Assembly (NCBI RefSeq): GCF_001296025.1
Contig: NZ_LJHV01000023.1
Span: 62,001 to 126,000 of the forward strand
Source: Porphyrobacter sp. AAP60
GTDB taxonomy: Bacteria > Pseudomonadota > Alphaproteobacteria > Sphingomonadales > Sphingomonadaceae
Direction of reading: 5' to 3'
Length of the DNA stretch: 64,000 bases
Shown: positions 47,502 through 56,956 of the stretch, one piece after another
How positions within the stretch are numbered: position 1 is the stretch's first letter
Layout: the number at the start of each line of letters is the position of its first letter
The notes under the pieces: generated by a model
Seen by the model: only the letters and a program-made list of their open reading frames with translations
Told to the model about the DNA's origin: nothing
Database searches by the model: none
Translations under genes and position numbers: made by a program

Positions 47502-48148
47502 TCGCCGCCCTGCTCCGCCGCGATCTGGCACAATTTTTCCCGTTCACGGGAAGCGGTGCCGCACTTCCCGTGGTGTTCTTCGTAGCAGTGGCGATGCTGT
47601 TTCCCTTCGCGGTCGGGCCGGATGCCAATCTGCTGGCAAAAACTGGCGGCGGCGTGGTGTGGATCGCGGCGCTGCTGGCAGCGATCCTGCCGCTGGAAAA
47701 GCTGGTGGCGCGGGACATTGACCTCGGCTTTTTCGACCAGTTGAAGCTGCGCGGGATGGCGGAAGAAGCGATGATGGCAGTGCGCCTTGTCGCCCACTGG
47801 CTCAGCTTCGGCCCGCCGCTGGTGCTGGCGACCTTTCCCGCTGCCGCGCTGCTGAAGATTGAAGGCGAGACGTTCCAGATCCTGATCCTCGGCCTGCTGG
47901 CGGGCACGCCGGGCCTCGCGGCAATCGGATTGATGATCGCCGCGCTCACTGCATCCTTGCGCGCAGGCGCAGCGCTTTCGGGCCTGCTGCTGATCCCGCT
48001 TGCCCTGCCGATCCTCATTTTCGGAGCCGGCGCGCTCGCCCGTCAGGATCAAGTCAGCCTCGGGTTCGTTGCAGCCATAAGCCTCGCGCTGGTGGCAATC
48101 GCTCCGTTTGCCGCAGGCGCCGCAATCCGGGCGGCAAGGGAGAACTAG
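47498..48148 (+). CDS. ccmB: Heme exporter membrane subunit CcmB
   Basis: A 216-residue permease with about six hydrophobic helices, including ALPVVFFVAVAMLFPFAVG near residue 22 and DIDLGFFDQLKLRGM near residue 73, a CcmB hallmark. It partners CcmA. The last base of its stop codon is the first base of the next gene's GTG start. Length is normal for the family (about 220). Confidence 0.9.
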   Translation: MIAALLRRDLAQFFPFTGSGAALPVVFFVAVAMLFPFAVGPDANLLAKTGGGVVWIAALLAAILPLEKLVARDIDLGFFDQLKLRGMAEEAMMAVRLVAHWLSFGPPLVLATFPAAALLKIEGETFQILILGLLAGTPGLAAIGLMIAALTASLRAGAALSGLLLIPLALPILIFGAGALARQDQVSLGFVAAISLALVAIAPFAAGAAIRAAREN

Positions 48149-48810
48149 TGAGAGCGCCAGAAAGCCACGTTCGCGCCAACACATTGATGGGCAACATCGC
48201 GCTGGGGCTGCTGGCCTTCACGCTGTTCGCCTTCGCGCTGAAGGCGGCGGCGCACCCGCAGGTTCACGTGCGCTACACCCCGATTGTGGTGTTCCATGCG
48301 GTCAGCATGATCGCCTGGCTCGCGCTGCTGGCGATCCAGGCCTTCGCAGCCGCGCGCTTCAAACTGGCAGCGCACCGGGCGACGGGCCGCGCCTCGATTG
48401 CGCTGGTGGGGGCAATGCTGGTGAGCGGGGCGGTGATTGCGTGGCGGATCGGGCAGGAACTGGGCCGGCCGGAGGTAACGGTGGTGAATATCGCGGCTTT
48501 CGTCACTTTCATCCCGCTCTATTTCGCCGCGCTGCATTTCGCCCGCCGCCGCGACATCGCCGCACACCGCCAAGCCATGCTGATCGCGACGCTCGCGCTG
48601 ATGACCCCCGCCTATGCCCGCGTGGTGCAGGTTCTGGGCCTGCCCGATCCGGTCGCGATTGGTGTGCAGCCGCCGATCACGATTGCGATTGCGGTGGCGT
48701 ATGACTGGGTGCTGCATGGGCGCGTGACGCGGCCCACGCTGGCGATGTTGGGATTTTCGGTGGCGGTGGTAGTGGTGATGGTTGGGGTGTTGGCGGTGTG
48801 GTTTCTTTAG
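48148..48810 (+). CDS. Multi-pass membrane protein of unknown function
   Basis: A 220-residue protein with about six hydrophobic helices (near 16-33, 48-66, 80-95, 112-128, 145-160 and 200-218). Conserved-looking His residues lie in VVFHAVSMIAW and AAHRATGRAS, and ALHFARRRDIAAHRQAM lies on a loop, a pattern seen in DUF2306-like membrane proteins and some heme-binding proteins. It takes the place where ccmC often sits after ccmAB, but lacks CcmC's tryptophan-rich WWD motif. Translation is coupled to ccmB. Confidence 0.7.
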   Translation: MRAPESHVRANTLMGNIALGLLAFTLFAFALKAAAHPQVHVRYTPIVVFHAVSMIAWLALLAIQAFAAARFKLAAHRATGRASIALVGAMLVSGAVIAWRIGQELGRPEVTVVNIAAFVTFIPLYFAALHFARRRDIAAHRQAMLIATLALMTPAYARVVQVLGLPDPVAIGVQPPITIAIAVAYDWVLHGRVTRPTLAMLGFSVAVVVVMVGVLAVWFL

Positions 48811-48818
48811 TCACCGCC

Positions 48819-48922
48819 CGTCATTGCGAACCGCAGGCCAACCAATCCATGGCTTGAGCTCGCAGCCAGACGCAACGGCAGACCATGGATTGCCGCGTCG
48901 CCTTCGGCTCCTCGCAATGACG
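48819..48922. repeat. Palindromic intergenic repeat (CGTCATTGCGA type), copy 2
   Basis: Outer arms CGTCATTGCGA (48819-48829) and TCGCAATGACG (48912-48922), with inner CCAATCCATGG / CCATGGATTG. Homologous to the element at 41797-41902. It lies between two converging genes, the membrane protein and methionine aminopeptidase, and may serve as a bidirectional terminator. Confidence 0.75.
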
Positions 48923-48926
48923 AGGC

Positions 48927-49754
48927 TTACACGTAAGGCGGGCAATCCCTGCCTGTCGGGCTCTTGGTGAAGATCTCGTTGCCCGTTTCCGTAATCGCAA
49001 TCGAATGCTCGAACTGCGCCGACAGGCTCTTGTCCCGCGTCACCGCTGTCCAGCCGTCGCCCAGCACTTTCGCCCACGGCTTGCCGAGGTTGATCATCGG
49101 CTCGATGGTGAAAAACATCCCCGGCTTCAGCTCAGGCCCCGTCCCGGCCTTGGCGGCGTGGACGACTTCGGGCGCGTCGTGGAACAGGCGGCCGAGGCCG
49201 TGGCCGCAGAACTCGCGCACCACCCCGTAACGGAACTGGTTGGCGTAGGCTTCAATCGCAGCGCCGATATCGCCCAGCCGCGCGCCGGGCTGCGCGGCCG
49301 CGATGCCGAGCATCAGGCATTCATAGGTCACCTCGACCAGCCGCCGCGCCTTCAGCGTCGGTTCGCCCGCGAAGAACATCCGGCTGGTATCGCCGTGCCA
49401 GCCATCCACCAGCGGGGTCACATCGATATTGAGGATGTCGCCATCCTTCAGCACCTTGTCACCCGGAATGCCGTGGCAGATCACATGGTTGATCGAGATG
49501 CAGGAAGAGTGCGCATAGCCGCGATAGCCCAGCGTTGCGGGCACGGCGCCCGCATCCAGCATCATCCCGCGTACGGCATCATCAATGCTGCCGGTGGTGA
49601 CGCCGGGCTTCACCAGATCGGCGCAGGCATCGAGGATTTGCGCGGCCAGCGCCCCCGCCTTGCGCATCGCGGCAAAGCCATCCGGCCCATGCAACTTGAT
49701 GGAGCCATCGCGGTAGACGGTCTGATCGCCGTCAACGAGTTGATAATCGTGCAT
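48927..49754 (-). CDS. map: Methionine aminopeptidase, type I
   Basis: A 275-residue metallopeptidase that removes the initiator methionine. Metal ligands are seen in NIDVTPLVDGWHGDTSRMF (two Asp), CGHGLGRLFHDAPEV (His), TIEPMI (Glu) and AQFEHSIAI (Glu). The His in GYAHSSCISINHVICHG shapes the substrate pocket. ATG at 49754 is the natural start; the frame is open far upstream but that part is antisense shadow of other genes. The N-terminal 25 residues are short and acidic. Confidence 0.94.
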   Translation of the reverse strand: MHDYQLVDGDQTVYRDGSIKLHGPDGFAAMRKAGALAAQILDACADLVKPGVTTGSIDDAVRGMMLDAGAVPATLGYRGYAHSSCISINHVICHGIPGDKVLKDGDILNIDVTPLVDGWHGDTSRMFFAGEPTLKARRLVEVTYECLMLGIAAAQPGARLGDIGAAIEAYANQFRYGVVREFCGHGLGRLFHDAPEVVHAAKAGTGPELKPGMFFTIEPMINLGKPWAKVLGDGWTAVTRDKSLSAQFEHSIAITETGNEIFTKSPTGRDCPPYV

Positions 49755-49786
49755 CGCACTCACATAGCGATGCGCGAGGCAAAAAG

Positions 49787-50737
49787 CTACTTTGCTGCTG
49801 CAAAAGCGGCTTTGTATTCGGGCTTCACCGCCTTCAGCACCGCAGCGGTGACCGGCAGCGTCACTTCGTAAGTGCCCTCGGCATAGGAACCCGCGACATA
49901 TGGCGCAGCCAGCAGGCCGATGCGGTTGAAGGTCTGCTTGTTCGATGATCCCGGCAGCACGGTGAGATCGGCAATCGGCGGGCACTGGAAGAACCCGTCG
50001 TCCGAATAATCATCGCCCATGCGCTTCATGCGTTCCACCTTCAGCGCCTTGCACCACGCATCGCCCAGCGCAGTCTGCAAGGCTGCGGGAGAGGTGAACA
50101 TGGCCTTGGGATCGAAAGCGGCCTTGGCCTCGCGGTCCCACACCAGCGCATCATGGGCGGAATTGCCATGCGCGCCGCCGGTGTAGACGTAGAAATCGGC
50201 GGAGAGCGACAGGTAACGCGGCAGATCGGCAACCACCTGCCACGATTTTTCGAACCCGCGATTGACGCAGGAAACGCAGTCCTGCCCTGCAAATTCGCGG
50301 ATCGCTTCGTTCCATTCTGCCTTTTGATCGGCCAGCAGCGTATCGCGTTCACCAGTCAGGCGTCCGACCAGTTCGGGCACGGCGGAAACCTGCGCAGGCC
50401 AGCTATAGGCGAATTCGCGCACCGCCTCGTCCTTGCTGGAATTGTCCTCGAACGCGACCGCCCCGGCAGCCTGCTCGGCGGCGGCGGCAGCGCTAGCGGT
50501 AGCGGCGGCATTACCGCCGGCCGAAGCGGTGGCAGTCGCCTTTCCTACCCCGGTCTTGTCGGCCACATCTTCGGGTGATGAACAGGCGGCCAGCATGGCG
50601 GCGCAAAAGGCCAGACCAGCGGTCTTCAGGCCCCGGCTTGCCCCGTCCAGACCCCCTCTAGACCCGTCTTGACCCCGCTTAGACCCCCGCTTGCCTGCGC
50701 TGGGCCAGTGTTTCACGTGAAACATTGCGGTGGTCAT
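49787..50737 (-). CDS. Putative lipoprotein, DUF3298/RsiV-like
   Basis: A 316-residue protein. The segment GLAFCAAMLAACSS (about 42-55) ends in an LAAC lipobox, followed by an Ala/Thr-rich linker and a globular domain with SADFYVYTGGAHGNSAHDA and WDREAKAAFDPKAMF, a pattern of DUF3298/RsiV-type domains that bind cell-wall ligands such as lysozyme in some bacteria. The 38 residues before the signal peptide are odd: Gly/Arg/Lys-rich and encoded by DNA that contains a parS palindrome and phased G-tracts. No later ATG, GTG or TTG in frame precedes the hydrophobic segment, so the start is taken as ATG 50737 (or 50725). It is divergent from the M17 peptidase. Confidence 0.75.
   Translation of the reverse strand: MTTAMFHVKHWPSAGKRGSKRGQDGSRGGLDGASRGLKTAGLAFCAAMLAACSSPEDVADKTGVGKATATASAGGNAAATASAAAAAEQAAGAVAFEDNSSKDEAVREFAYSWPAQVSAVPELVGRLTGERDTLLADQKAEWNEAIREFAGQDCVSCVNRGFEKSWQVVADLPRYLSLSADFYVYTGGAHGNSAHDALVWDREAKAAFDPKAMFTSPAALQTALGDAWCKALKVERMKRMGDDYSDDGFFQCPPIADLTVLPGSSNKQTFNRIGLLAAPYVAGSYAEGTYEVTLPVTAAVLKAVKPEYKAAFAAAK
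50631..50688 (-). repeat. Helically phased G-tracts (six runs)
   Basis: On the minus strand six runs of three to five G occur at 50631-50634, 50641-50644, 50652-50656, 50663-50665, 50673-50676 and 50684-50688. Run starts are 10 or 11 bases apart and loops are six to eight bases. The period changes reading frame from run to run, so the protein does not repeat; the regularity is at DNA level. Confidence 0.7.
50709..50724. other. parS centromere-like site
   Basis: The sequence TGTTTCACGTGAAACA is a perfect 16-bp palindrome identical to the bacterial chromosomal parS consensus bound by ParB. It lies inside the 5' end of the lipoprotein gene, encoding FHVKH, 13 bases after its ATG. parA and parB are not in this window, so this would be a secondary site away from that locus. 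Confidence 0.9.
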
Positions 50738-50800
50738 CGGCCTTTCCCTCCTGTCCGAATCTGCTGGTGACAATCGCGGCGCGGCGATTATGGAACAGGC

Positions 50801-52186
50801 ATGAGCAAACCTAAAGCACTGATCCAGCCCGATCGTGGGCAAGACGCAATTGCCATCCATCTGGTGAACAAGGACGGTCTCGAAGCCTTCGCCAAAACCC
50901 TCACCGCAGGCCAGCGCGCCAGCCTTGCCGGGCAGAAATTCGAAGGCGGCGGCTATCAGGTCGGGATCGTGCCAGACGGGGAAACATGGTTTGCCGTGGG
51001 GGGCGTGGCCAACCCCGAAAGCCTGTCGAGCTGGTGCCTCGCCAAGCTTGCGGAAGAACTGCCCGAAGGCACCTATCGCCTTGCCACCGGGGACGCAGGC
51101 CCGGCCATGTTCGGGTGGATCACCGGGCAATACCGTTTCGCCCGCTACAAAAGCGATGACAAGCCGGCCGGCGCAAGGGTGCTGCTGACCGCGCAGGCCG
51201 GGCAGATCGATGGCTACACCGCCGAGGCCGAGGCCGAATGTCTGGTGCGCGATCTGGTCAACACCCCCGCCGAAGACATGGGCCCCGCCGCGCTGGAGGC
51301 CGAGTGCGAAAGGCTGGCCAAGGCGCACAAGGCCGAACTGGCCGTGGTGCGCGGCGATGCGCTGGAACAGGGCTATCCGATGATCCACGCGGTGGGCCGG
51401 GCCGCCGCCCGTCACCATGCCCCGCGCCTGCTGCACCTCACCTGGGGCGATCCGGCGCATCCGGTACTGGCGGTGGTCGGCAAAGGGGTGTGCTTCGACA
51501 GCGGCGGGCTCAACATCAAGCCGGGCGCCGGGATGCGGCTGATGAAGAAAGACATGGGCGGCGCAGGCCACGCGCTGGCGCTGGCCGGACTGGTGATGGG
51601 AGCGCGGCTGAAGGTGCGGTTGCACCTGCTGATCCCGGCGGTGGAGAACGCCATTTCGGGCGGTGCCTTCCGCCCCGGCGATGTCCTCAAAAGCCGCAAG
51701 GGGCTCACCGTCGAAATCGACAATACCGATGCCGAAGGGCGCTTGATCCTTGGCGACGCGCTGACCCGCGCTTCGGAGGAAAACCCCGATCTGATCGTCG
51801 ATTTCGCCACGCTGACCGGTGCAGCGCGGGTGGCGCTCGGCCCCGATCTGCCCGCGATGATGGCGCGGCAGGATGATACGGCAGAGGCATTTCTGGCCGC
51901 AGCCAAGACGAATGACGATGCCGCCTGGCGGCTGCCCCTGCACGAGGCCTACCGCGAGTATCTTTCCTCGGATATTGCCGACATGGTCAATTCGGCAAGC
52001 AACCCCTTTGCGGGCGCCAGCGTCGCCGGATTGTTCCTCGATCGGTTCGTGGGAGAGGGGATCGACTGGGTGCATTTCGATACCTTCGCGTGGAACGTCG
52101 CCCCGCGTCCGGGCCGCTCGCGCGGCGGGCGGGGCATGGGACTGCGGGCATCGTGGCACGCCATCCGCGCGCGGTATGGCCAGTGA
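50801..52186 (+). CDS. M17-family leucyl aminopeptidase
   Basis: A 461-residue metallo-aminopeptidase with two metal ions. The metal-binding lysine/Asp site is in VVGKGVCFDSGGLNIKPG near residue 230. The family signature NTDAEGRLILGDAL starts at Asn308. The C-terminal end is normal for the short PepB-like branch. It removes N-terminal residues from cytosolic peptides. It is divergent from the lipoprotein/parS gene with a 63-base gap, and an SH3-domain gene follows on the same strand. Confidence 0.93.
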   Translation: MSKPKALIQPDRGQDAIAIHLVNKDGLEAFAKTLTAGQRASLAGQKFEGGGYQVGIVPDGETWFAVGGVANPESLSSWCLAKLAEELPEGTYRLATGDAGPAMFGWITGQYRFARYKSDDKPAGARVLLTAQAGQIDGYTAEAEAECLVRDLVNTPAEDMGPAALEAECERLAKAHKAELAVVRGDALEQGYPMIHAVGRAAARHHAPRLLHLTWGDPAHPVLAVVGKGVCFDSGGLNIKPGAGMRLMKKDMGGAGHALALAGLVMGARLKVRLHLLIPAVENAISGGAFRPGDVLKSRKGLTVEIDNTDAEGRLILGDALTRASEENPDLIVDFATLTGAARVALGPDLPAMMARQDDTAEAFLAAAKTNDDAAWRLPLHEAYREYLSSDIADMVNSASNPFAGASVAGLFLDRFVGEGIDWVHFDTFAWNVAPRPGRSRGGRGMGLRASWHAIRARYGQ

Positions 52187-52300
52187 TCGATGGGCGTAAA
52201 TGGGCGTAAACTTGCTCCCGGGGCGACTTGCCGCTAACGGGCCTGCCACACCGCGGCGGGGGAAGGCGCGGTCACACCAACACGGATTGACGGAACGTAG

Positions 52301-52663
52301 ATGAGCGGCGCTGTGCGCGAGGGAACGGAATATGCGGTGCCGCACGGCGTGCTGGGTCTGAAAGGCCCGGTCGAAAAGCCTGTGCCCGGCACCCTGCCGC
52401 TGCGCGGTGATCTGGCGCATATCGCCCTCGCCGGCACACATCTGGCGGCCCACTACGTGATCCCGCATCTGCGCACCGTGGGCGATGACGGCGCGGGCCT
52501 CAGGCTCGCCCCGCGCGATGACAGCGAGGTGTTTGCGAGCCTCGATGCCGCCAGCCGGTTCGAACTGCTTGATGTAGCGGGCGAATGGGCGTGGGGCTGC
52601 TCCGGCCCGGCCGGCCCGTCTGGCTGGTGCCGGGCGAGCGAACTCGCTCCGCAAAGCGCCTGA
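52301..52663 (+). CDS. Stand-alone bacterial SH3-domain protein
   Basis: A 120-residue protein. GTLPLRGDLAHIALAGTHLAAHYVIPH near residue 32 and the SH3-like LRLAPRDDSEVFASLDAASRF, GEWAWG and GWCRASELAP resemble the N-terminal part of sphingomonad SH3-NlpC/P60 peptidases that follow M17 peptidase genes. The catalytic NlpC/P60 half is absent: the frame stops and argC begins three bases later. No signal peptide is seen. It may bind wall peptides or be a remnant. Confidence 0.7.
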   Translation: MSGAVREGTEYAVPHGVLGLKGPVEKPVPGTLPLRGDLAHIALAGTHLAAHYVIPHLRTVGDDGAGLRLAPRDDSEVFASLDAASRFELLDVAGEWAWGCSGPAGPSGWCRASELAPQSA

Positions 52664-52666
52664 GCC

Positions 52667-53593
52667 GTGGCGATCCGCCTGTTCATTGACGGTGCGGCTG
52701 GCACCACCGGTCTCGAAATCCGCGAGCGTTTGCAGGGGCGTGGCGAGTTCGAATTGCTGGTGCTCGACGACGCCCAGCGCAAGAACGAAACCGCCCGCCG
52801 CGATGCACTCCACGCCGCCGATATCGCTATCCTGTGCCTGCCGGATGATGCCGCGAAAGAGGCAGTGAAGTTGGCGGAAGGCTCGAGCACCCGTATCATC
52901 GACGCTTCCAGCGCCCACCGTGTGGCCGAGGGCTGGACTTATGGTTTTCCCGAGCTGATCGGGCACGAGGCAATCGCCAATGCGCAGCTCGTCAGCAATC
53001 CCGGCTGCTATCCGACCGGCTTCCTCGCGCTGGTCGCGCCGCTGGTCCGCGCGGGGCTTTTGCCTGCCGACTGGCCCTATACCGTCAACGCGGTCAGCGG
53101 GTATTCGGGCGGAGGGAACGCCCTGATTGCGCGATTCGAAGCCGAAGGTGCGCCCGCGTTTCGCGCCTATGGCTACGATATGGCGCACAAGCATCGCGCG
53201 GAAATGCAAGGCTATGCGGGGCTGAAGCACGGCGTAATCTTCGCGCCGTCAGTCGTCCCGGCGTATCGCGGCATGGTGGTCGAAGTGCCGCTGCACCTCG
53301 GTGCGATGGCTTCCGAGCCAACCGCCGATCAACTGCGCGGCGCGCTCAGCGAATTTTATGAAGGCTCGGAAGTCATCACTGCCCGGCGCGGTGCCGGTGT
53401 CAGCGAGATCCTTCTCGAACGCAGTGCACCGCCATCCGACGCAATGACATTGCACGTGTTCGGCAATGACGGCGGCTGGCACGCCCGCCTTGTCGCGGTG
53501 CTCGACAACCTCGGCAAGGGCGCATCAGGCGCGGCGATCCAGAACCTCAACATCATGTGCGGGCTGCCCGAAACCACAGGCCTGCGCCTATAA
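52667..53593 (+). CDS. argC: N-acetyl-gamma-glutamyl-phosphate reductase (short type)
   Basis: A 308-residue NADPH-dependent reductase of arginine synthesis. Catalytic Cys114 is in SNPGCYPTGFLALVAP. The N-terminal FIDGAAGTTGLEI is the cofactor loop, and the short length fits the second AGPR family. Start is GTG at 52667. It follows the SH3 gene by three bases. No other arg genes are in the window. Confidence 0.93.
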   Translation: MAIRLFIDGAAGTTGLEIRERLQGRGEFELLVLDDAQRKNETARRDALHAADIAILCLPDDAAKEAVKLAEGSSTRIIDASSAHRVAEGWTYGFPELIGHEAIANAQLVSNPGCYPTGFLALVAPLVRAGLLPADWPYTVNAVSGYSGGGNALIARFEAEGAPAFRAYGYDMAHKHRAEMQGYAGLKHGVIFAPSVVPAYRGMVVEVPLHLGAMASEPTADQLRGALSEFYEGSEVITARRGAGVSEILLERSAPPSDAMTLHVFGNDGGWHARLVAVLDNLGKGASGAAIQNLNIMCGLPETTGLRL

Positions 53594-53749
53594 TCGCCGC
53601 AGCGTTGCTTAAAATATAGGCAGGCTGCGATCATATGCTGTGCACCATTGCGCAGCGCACCATAATCTTGCTAACCGCACCTTATCGGCGAAAGACATCC
53701 CTACCCTTGAGTCTTCAAGCGGCAAGGATCGTTCGCAGCCACCACCTAA

Positions 53750-54151
<402 letters not shown>

Positions 54152-54219
54152 TTTTCCACCCTCTCCTGACCTGCCAAACCGGCGGGTTGTCCTAGATTTA
54201 CCTCGGAGGCACTACACAA

Positions 54220-55629
54220 ATGTCGAAAGCAAAAGACGTCCTGAAGCTGATCAAGGACGAGGAAATCGAGTGGGTCGATCTGCGCTTCACTGATCCCAAG
54301 GGCAAGTGGCAGCACCTCACCATGGTCGCCAGCGTGATGGGCGAAGATGAGCTGGAAGACGGGTTGATGTTCGACGGCTCGTCGATTGCCGGCTGGAAGG
54401 TCATCAACGAATCCGACATGATCCTGAAGCCCGATCTGACCGAAACCTGGATCGATCCCTTCAGCGCTTCGCCGATGCTGATCATCAACTGCGACATCGT
54501 CGAACCTTCGACGGGCGATTGGTACAGCCGCGATCCGCGCACCACCGCCAAGCGCGCCGAAGCCTATCTGAAGTCGACCGGCCTTGGTGATACCGTCTAT
54601 GTCGGCCCCGAAGCCGAATTCTTCATGTTCGACGATGTGCGTTTCGAAGATGGCTATGCCGGATCGGGCTTTGCCATCGACGACATCGAATTGCCGGGCA
54701 ACACTTCGAAGGAATATGAAGGCGGCAACATGGGCCACCGCCCGCGGGCCAAGGGAGGTTACTTCCCCGTCGCGCCGGTTGACAGCGCTGTCGATATCCG
54801 CGGCGAGATGGTCACAACCATGCTCGAAATGGGGCTTCCCTGTGACAAGCATCACCACGAAGTCGCCGCCGCCCAGCACGAACTGGGGCTGACCTTCGGC
54901 ACGCTGGTGCAGACCGCTGACCGGATGCAGATTTACAAGTATGTCGTGCATCAGGTCGCCCACGCCTATGGCAAGACCGCGACATTCATGCCCAAGCCGA
55001 TCAAGGACGATAACGGCTCCGGGATGCACACCCACATCTCGATCTGGAAAGATGGCAAGCCGATGTTTGCCGGCAACGAATATGCCGGATTGTCGGAAAT
55101 GTGCCTCTATTTCATCGGCGGCGTGATCAAGCATGCCAAGGCGCTGAACGCCTTCACCAACCCGACCACCAACAGCTACAAGCGGCTGGTGCCGGGCTTC
55201 GAAGCGCCGGTACTGCTCGCCTATTCGGCGCGCAACCGTTCGGCTTCGTGCCGCATTCCCTATGGTTCGGGCGACAAGGCCAAGCGCGTGGAATTCCGTT
55301 TCCCCGATGCCATGGCCAACCCCTACCTGTGCTATTCGGCGCTGCTGATGGCGGGGCTCGACGGGATCGAGAACAAGATCCATCCGGGCGAAGCGATGGA
55401 TAAGAACCTGTATGATCTGCCCCCGGCCGAACTGGCCGAAGTGCCTACGGTGTGCGGTTCCTTGCGCGAAGCACTGGATTCGCTGGCGGCGGATTACGAC
55501 TTCCTGATCAAGGGTGACGTTTTCACCAAGGATCAGATCGAAGCCTATGCCGAGCTTAAGTGGGAAGAGGTGATCCGCACCGAAACCACGCCGTGCCCGG
55601 CCGAATTCGACATGTATTACAGCATGTAA
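54220..55629 (+). CDS. glnA: Glutamine synthetase, type I
   Basis: A 469-residue dodecameric GSI that condenses glutamate and ammonia. It shows FDGSSIAGW near residue 51, [10 protein letters not shown] near 130, [13 protein letters not shown] near 210, [10 protein letters not shown] near 265 and the adenylylation site Tyr in NLYDLPPAE near residue 397. Adenylylation and transcriptional control by PII are expected. GGAGG lies ten bases before the ATG. Two hairpin terminators follow. Confidence 0.97.
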   Translation: MSKAKDVLKLIKDEEIEWVDLRFTDPKGKWQHLTMVASVMGEDELEDGLMFDGSSIAGWKVINESDMILKPDLTETWIDPFSASPMLIINCDIVEPSTGDWYSRDPRTTAKRAEAYLKSTGLGDTVYVGPEAEFFMFDDVRFEDGYAGSGFAIDDIELPGNTSKEYEGGNMGHRPRAKGGYFPVAPVDSAVDIRGEMVTTMLEMGLPCDKHHHEVAAAQHELGLTFGTLVQTADRMQIYKYVVHQVAHAYGKTATFMPKPIKDDNGSGMHTHISIWKDGKPMFAGNEYAGLSEMCLYFIGGVIKHAKALNAFTNPTTNSYKRLVPGFEAPVLLAYSARNRSASCRIPYGSGDKAKRVEFRFPDAMANPYLCYSALLMAGLDGIENKIHPGEAMDKNLYDLPPAELAEVPTVCGSLREALDSLAADYDFLIKGDVFTKDQIEAYAELKWEEVIRTETTPCPAEFDMYYSM

Positions 55630-55637
55630 TTTGAGGT

Positions 55638-55665
55638 GAGGGGCCACCCGGCCCCTCGTTTTCTT
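55638..55665 (+). terminator. Rho-independent terminator 1 after glnA
   Basis: Stem GAGGGGCC/GGCCCCTC with a four-base loop, then GTTTTCTTG, starting nine bases past the glnA stop. Confidence 0.85.
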
Positions 55666-55732
55666 GCTCATGCGGCCTCCACATTTTGGTCGCTGCGCGG
55701 TCGCCTTCAGCGCATAATCCAAGCCAAAATCA

Positions 55733-55763
55733 GGCCGTCCGGCATTCCGGGCGGCCGTTTTTC
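55733..55763 (+). terminator. Rho-independent terminator 2 after glnA
   Basis: Stem GGCCGTCCGG/CCGGGCGGCC (one G-T pair) with a CATT loop, followed by GTTTTTC. It lies about 105 bases after the first terminator, giving a tandem stop before the exchanger gene. Confidence 0.85.
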
Positions 55764-55837
55764 TGTGCACGCCGCCGCATCAGACGGCACAAATGCCGAC
55801 CTGCCATGTTAGAAGCAGCGCACAATCAGGGGCTTTC

Positions 55838-56797
55838 ATGACACATTCGATTCTGCTGGTGGCCGCGGGCCTCGTTCTGTTGGCTATAGGCGGCGAACTG
55901 CTGGTGCGCGGTGCGGTTGGTATGGGAACGCGGATCGGCATCTCGCCGTTGCTGGCGGGGTTGACCATTGTCGGCTTCGGCACATCGATGCCGGAACTGG
56001 CGACCAGCGTGCAGGCCGCGCTTGCCGGTTCGCCGGGCATCGCGCTGGGCAATGTGGTGGGATCCAACGTCGCCAATATTCTGCTGGTGCTGGGCGTTTC
56101 GGCGCTGATCATGCCGTTGATAGTCAATCCGGCCTCGTTCAAACGCGATGCCATCGCCATGGGCGGCGCCACTGTCTTGTGCACCGGCGCGATCCTGATT
56201 GGCGTGATTGGCCCGGTCATCGGCGCGGTGCTGCTGGCCAGTCTCGTGGGCTATATCTGGTATGCCTACAAGTCAGAGGCTGCCGCGAATGACGATGAAT
56301 GCCACCGCCACCAGGCCGAGGCTGAAGACCGCCCTGTTCCAGCCGACACCGGCCCGGTCATCCTTGGCGGCATGATTGTCGCGGGTCTGGCAGCAGCGAT
56401 TTTCGGCGCGGGGTTGCTGGTTGACGGAGCCACGGTGCTGGCCAGCGCTGCGGGGGTTTCGGAAAGCGTGATCGGCCTCACCGTAGTGGCTATCGGCACT
56501 TCGCTGCCCGAATTGATTGCCTGCGTCATCGCGGTTATCCGCAAGCATGCCGATGTCGCGCTCGGCAATGTCGTGGGTTCGTGCATCTACAACCTGCTGG
56601 GCATCCTTGGTGCGACCGCAGTCATCACCCCGATTGCAGTTCCGGCCGAAATCGCCGGAATCGATATCTGGGTTTTGCTGGCCGTCACGGCGCTGCTTAT
56701 CGTGCAATTGCGCAGTGGTTGGCGGCTTTCGCGCATCGAAGGCGCTGTTCTGCTGGCGCTTTACTGTGCTTACACCGCTTTCCTTGCCGTGCGGTGA
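55838..56797 (+). CDS. CaCA-family calcium/sodium antiporter
   Basis: A 319-residue cation exchanger with about ten helices in two inverted halves. Each half has the alpha-repeat: GFGTSMPELATSVQ with GNVVGSNVANI, and AIGTSLPELIACV with GNVVGSCIYNL. These bind Ca2+ and Na+ (or H+). An acidic cytosolic loop with several His (near residue 160) links the halves. Start ATG 55838 gives a typical short N-terminus. Confidence 0.92.
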   Translation: MTHSILLVAAGLVLLAIGGELLVRGAVGMGTRIGISPLLAGLTIVGFGTSMPELATSVQAALAGSPGIALGNVVGSNVANILLVLGVSALIMPLIVNPASFKRDAIAMGGATVLCTGAILIGVIGPVIGAVLLASLVGYIWYAYKSEAAANDDECHRHQAEAEDRPVPADTGPVILGGMIVAGLAAAIFGAGLLVDGATVLASAAGVSESVIGLTVVAIGTSLPELIACVIAVIRKHADVALGNVVGSCIYNLLGILGATAVITPIAVPAEIAGIDIWVLLAVTALLIVQLRSGWRLSRIEGAVLLALYCAYTAFLAVR

Positions 56798-56956
56798 GGC
56801 ATTTGCGCAACGGTGGGAGCCCGTGTGGCGTCCTCACGTGCGTCTGAATTGTAAGAATAATTCGGGTCGCTAATCTGGCATCACCATGCTCGCCTCCAGC
56901 CTGCCTCCCCCTGATCAGAGGTTTCCATCCTGAGCTCGAGAGCCCCCCGCACCCGC

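Noticed and set aside
49787..53230. A very long minus-strand frame (over 1100 codons) covering the M17 peptidase, SH3 and part of argC
   Set aside because: Only the last 316 codons resemble a protein; the rest lies antisense to well-recognised genes and is a by-product of high G+C.
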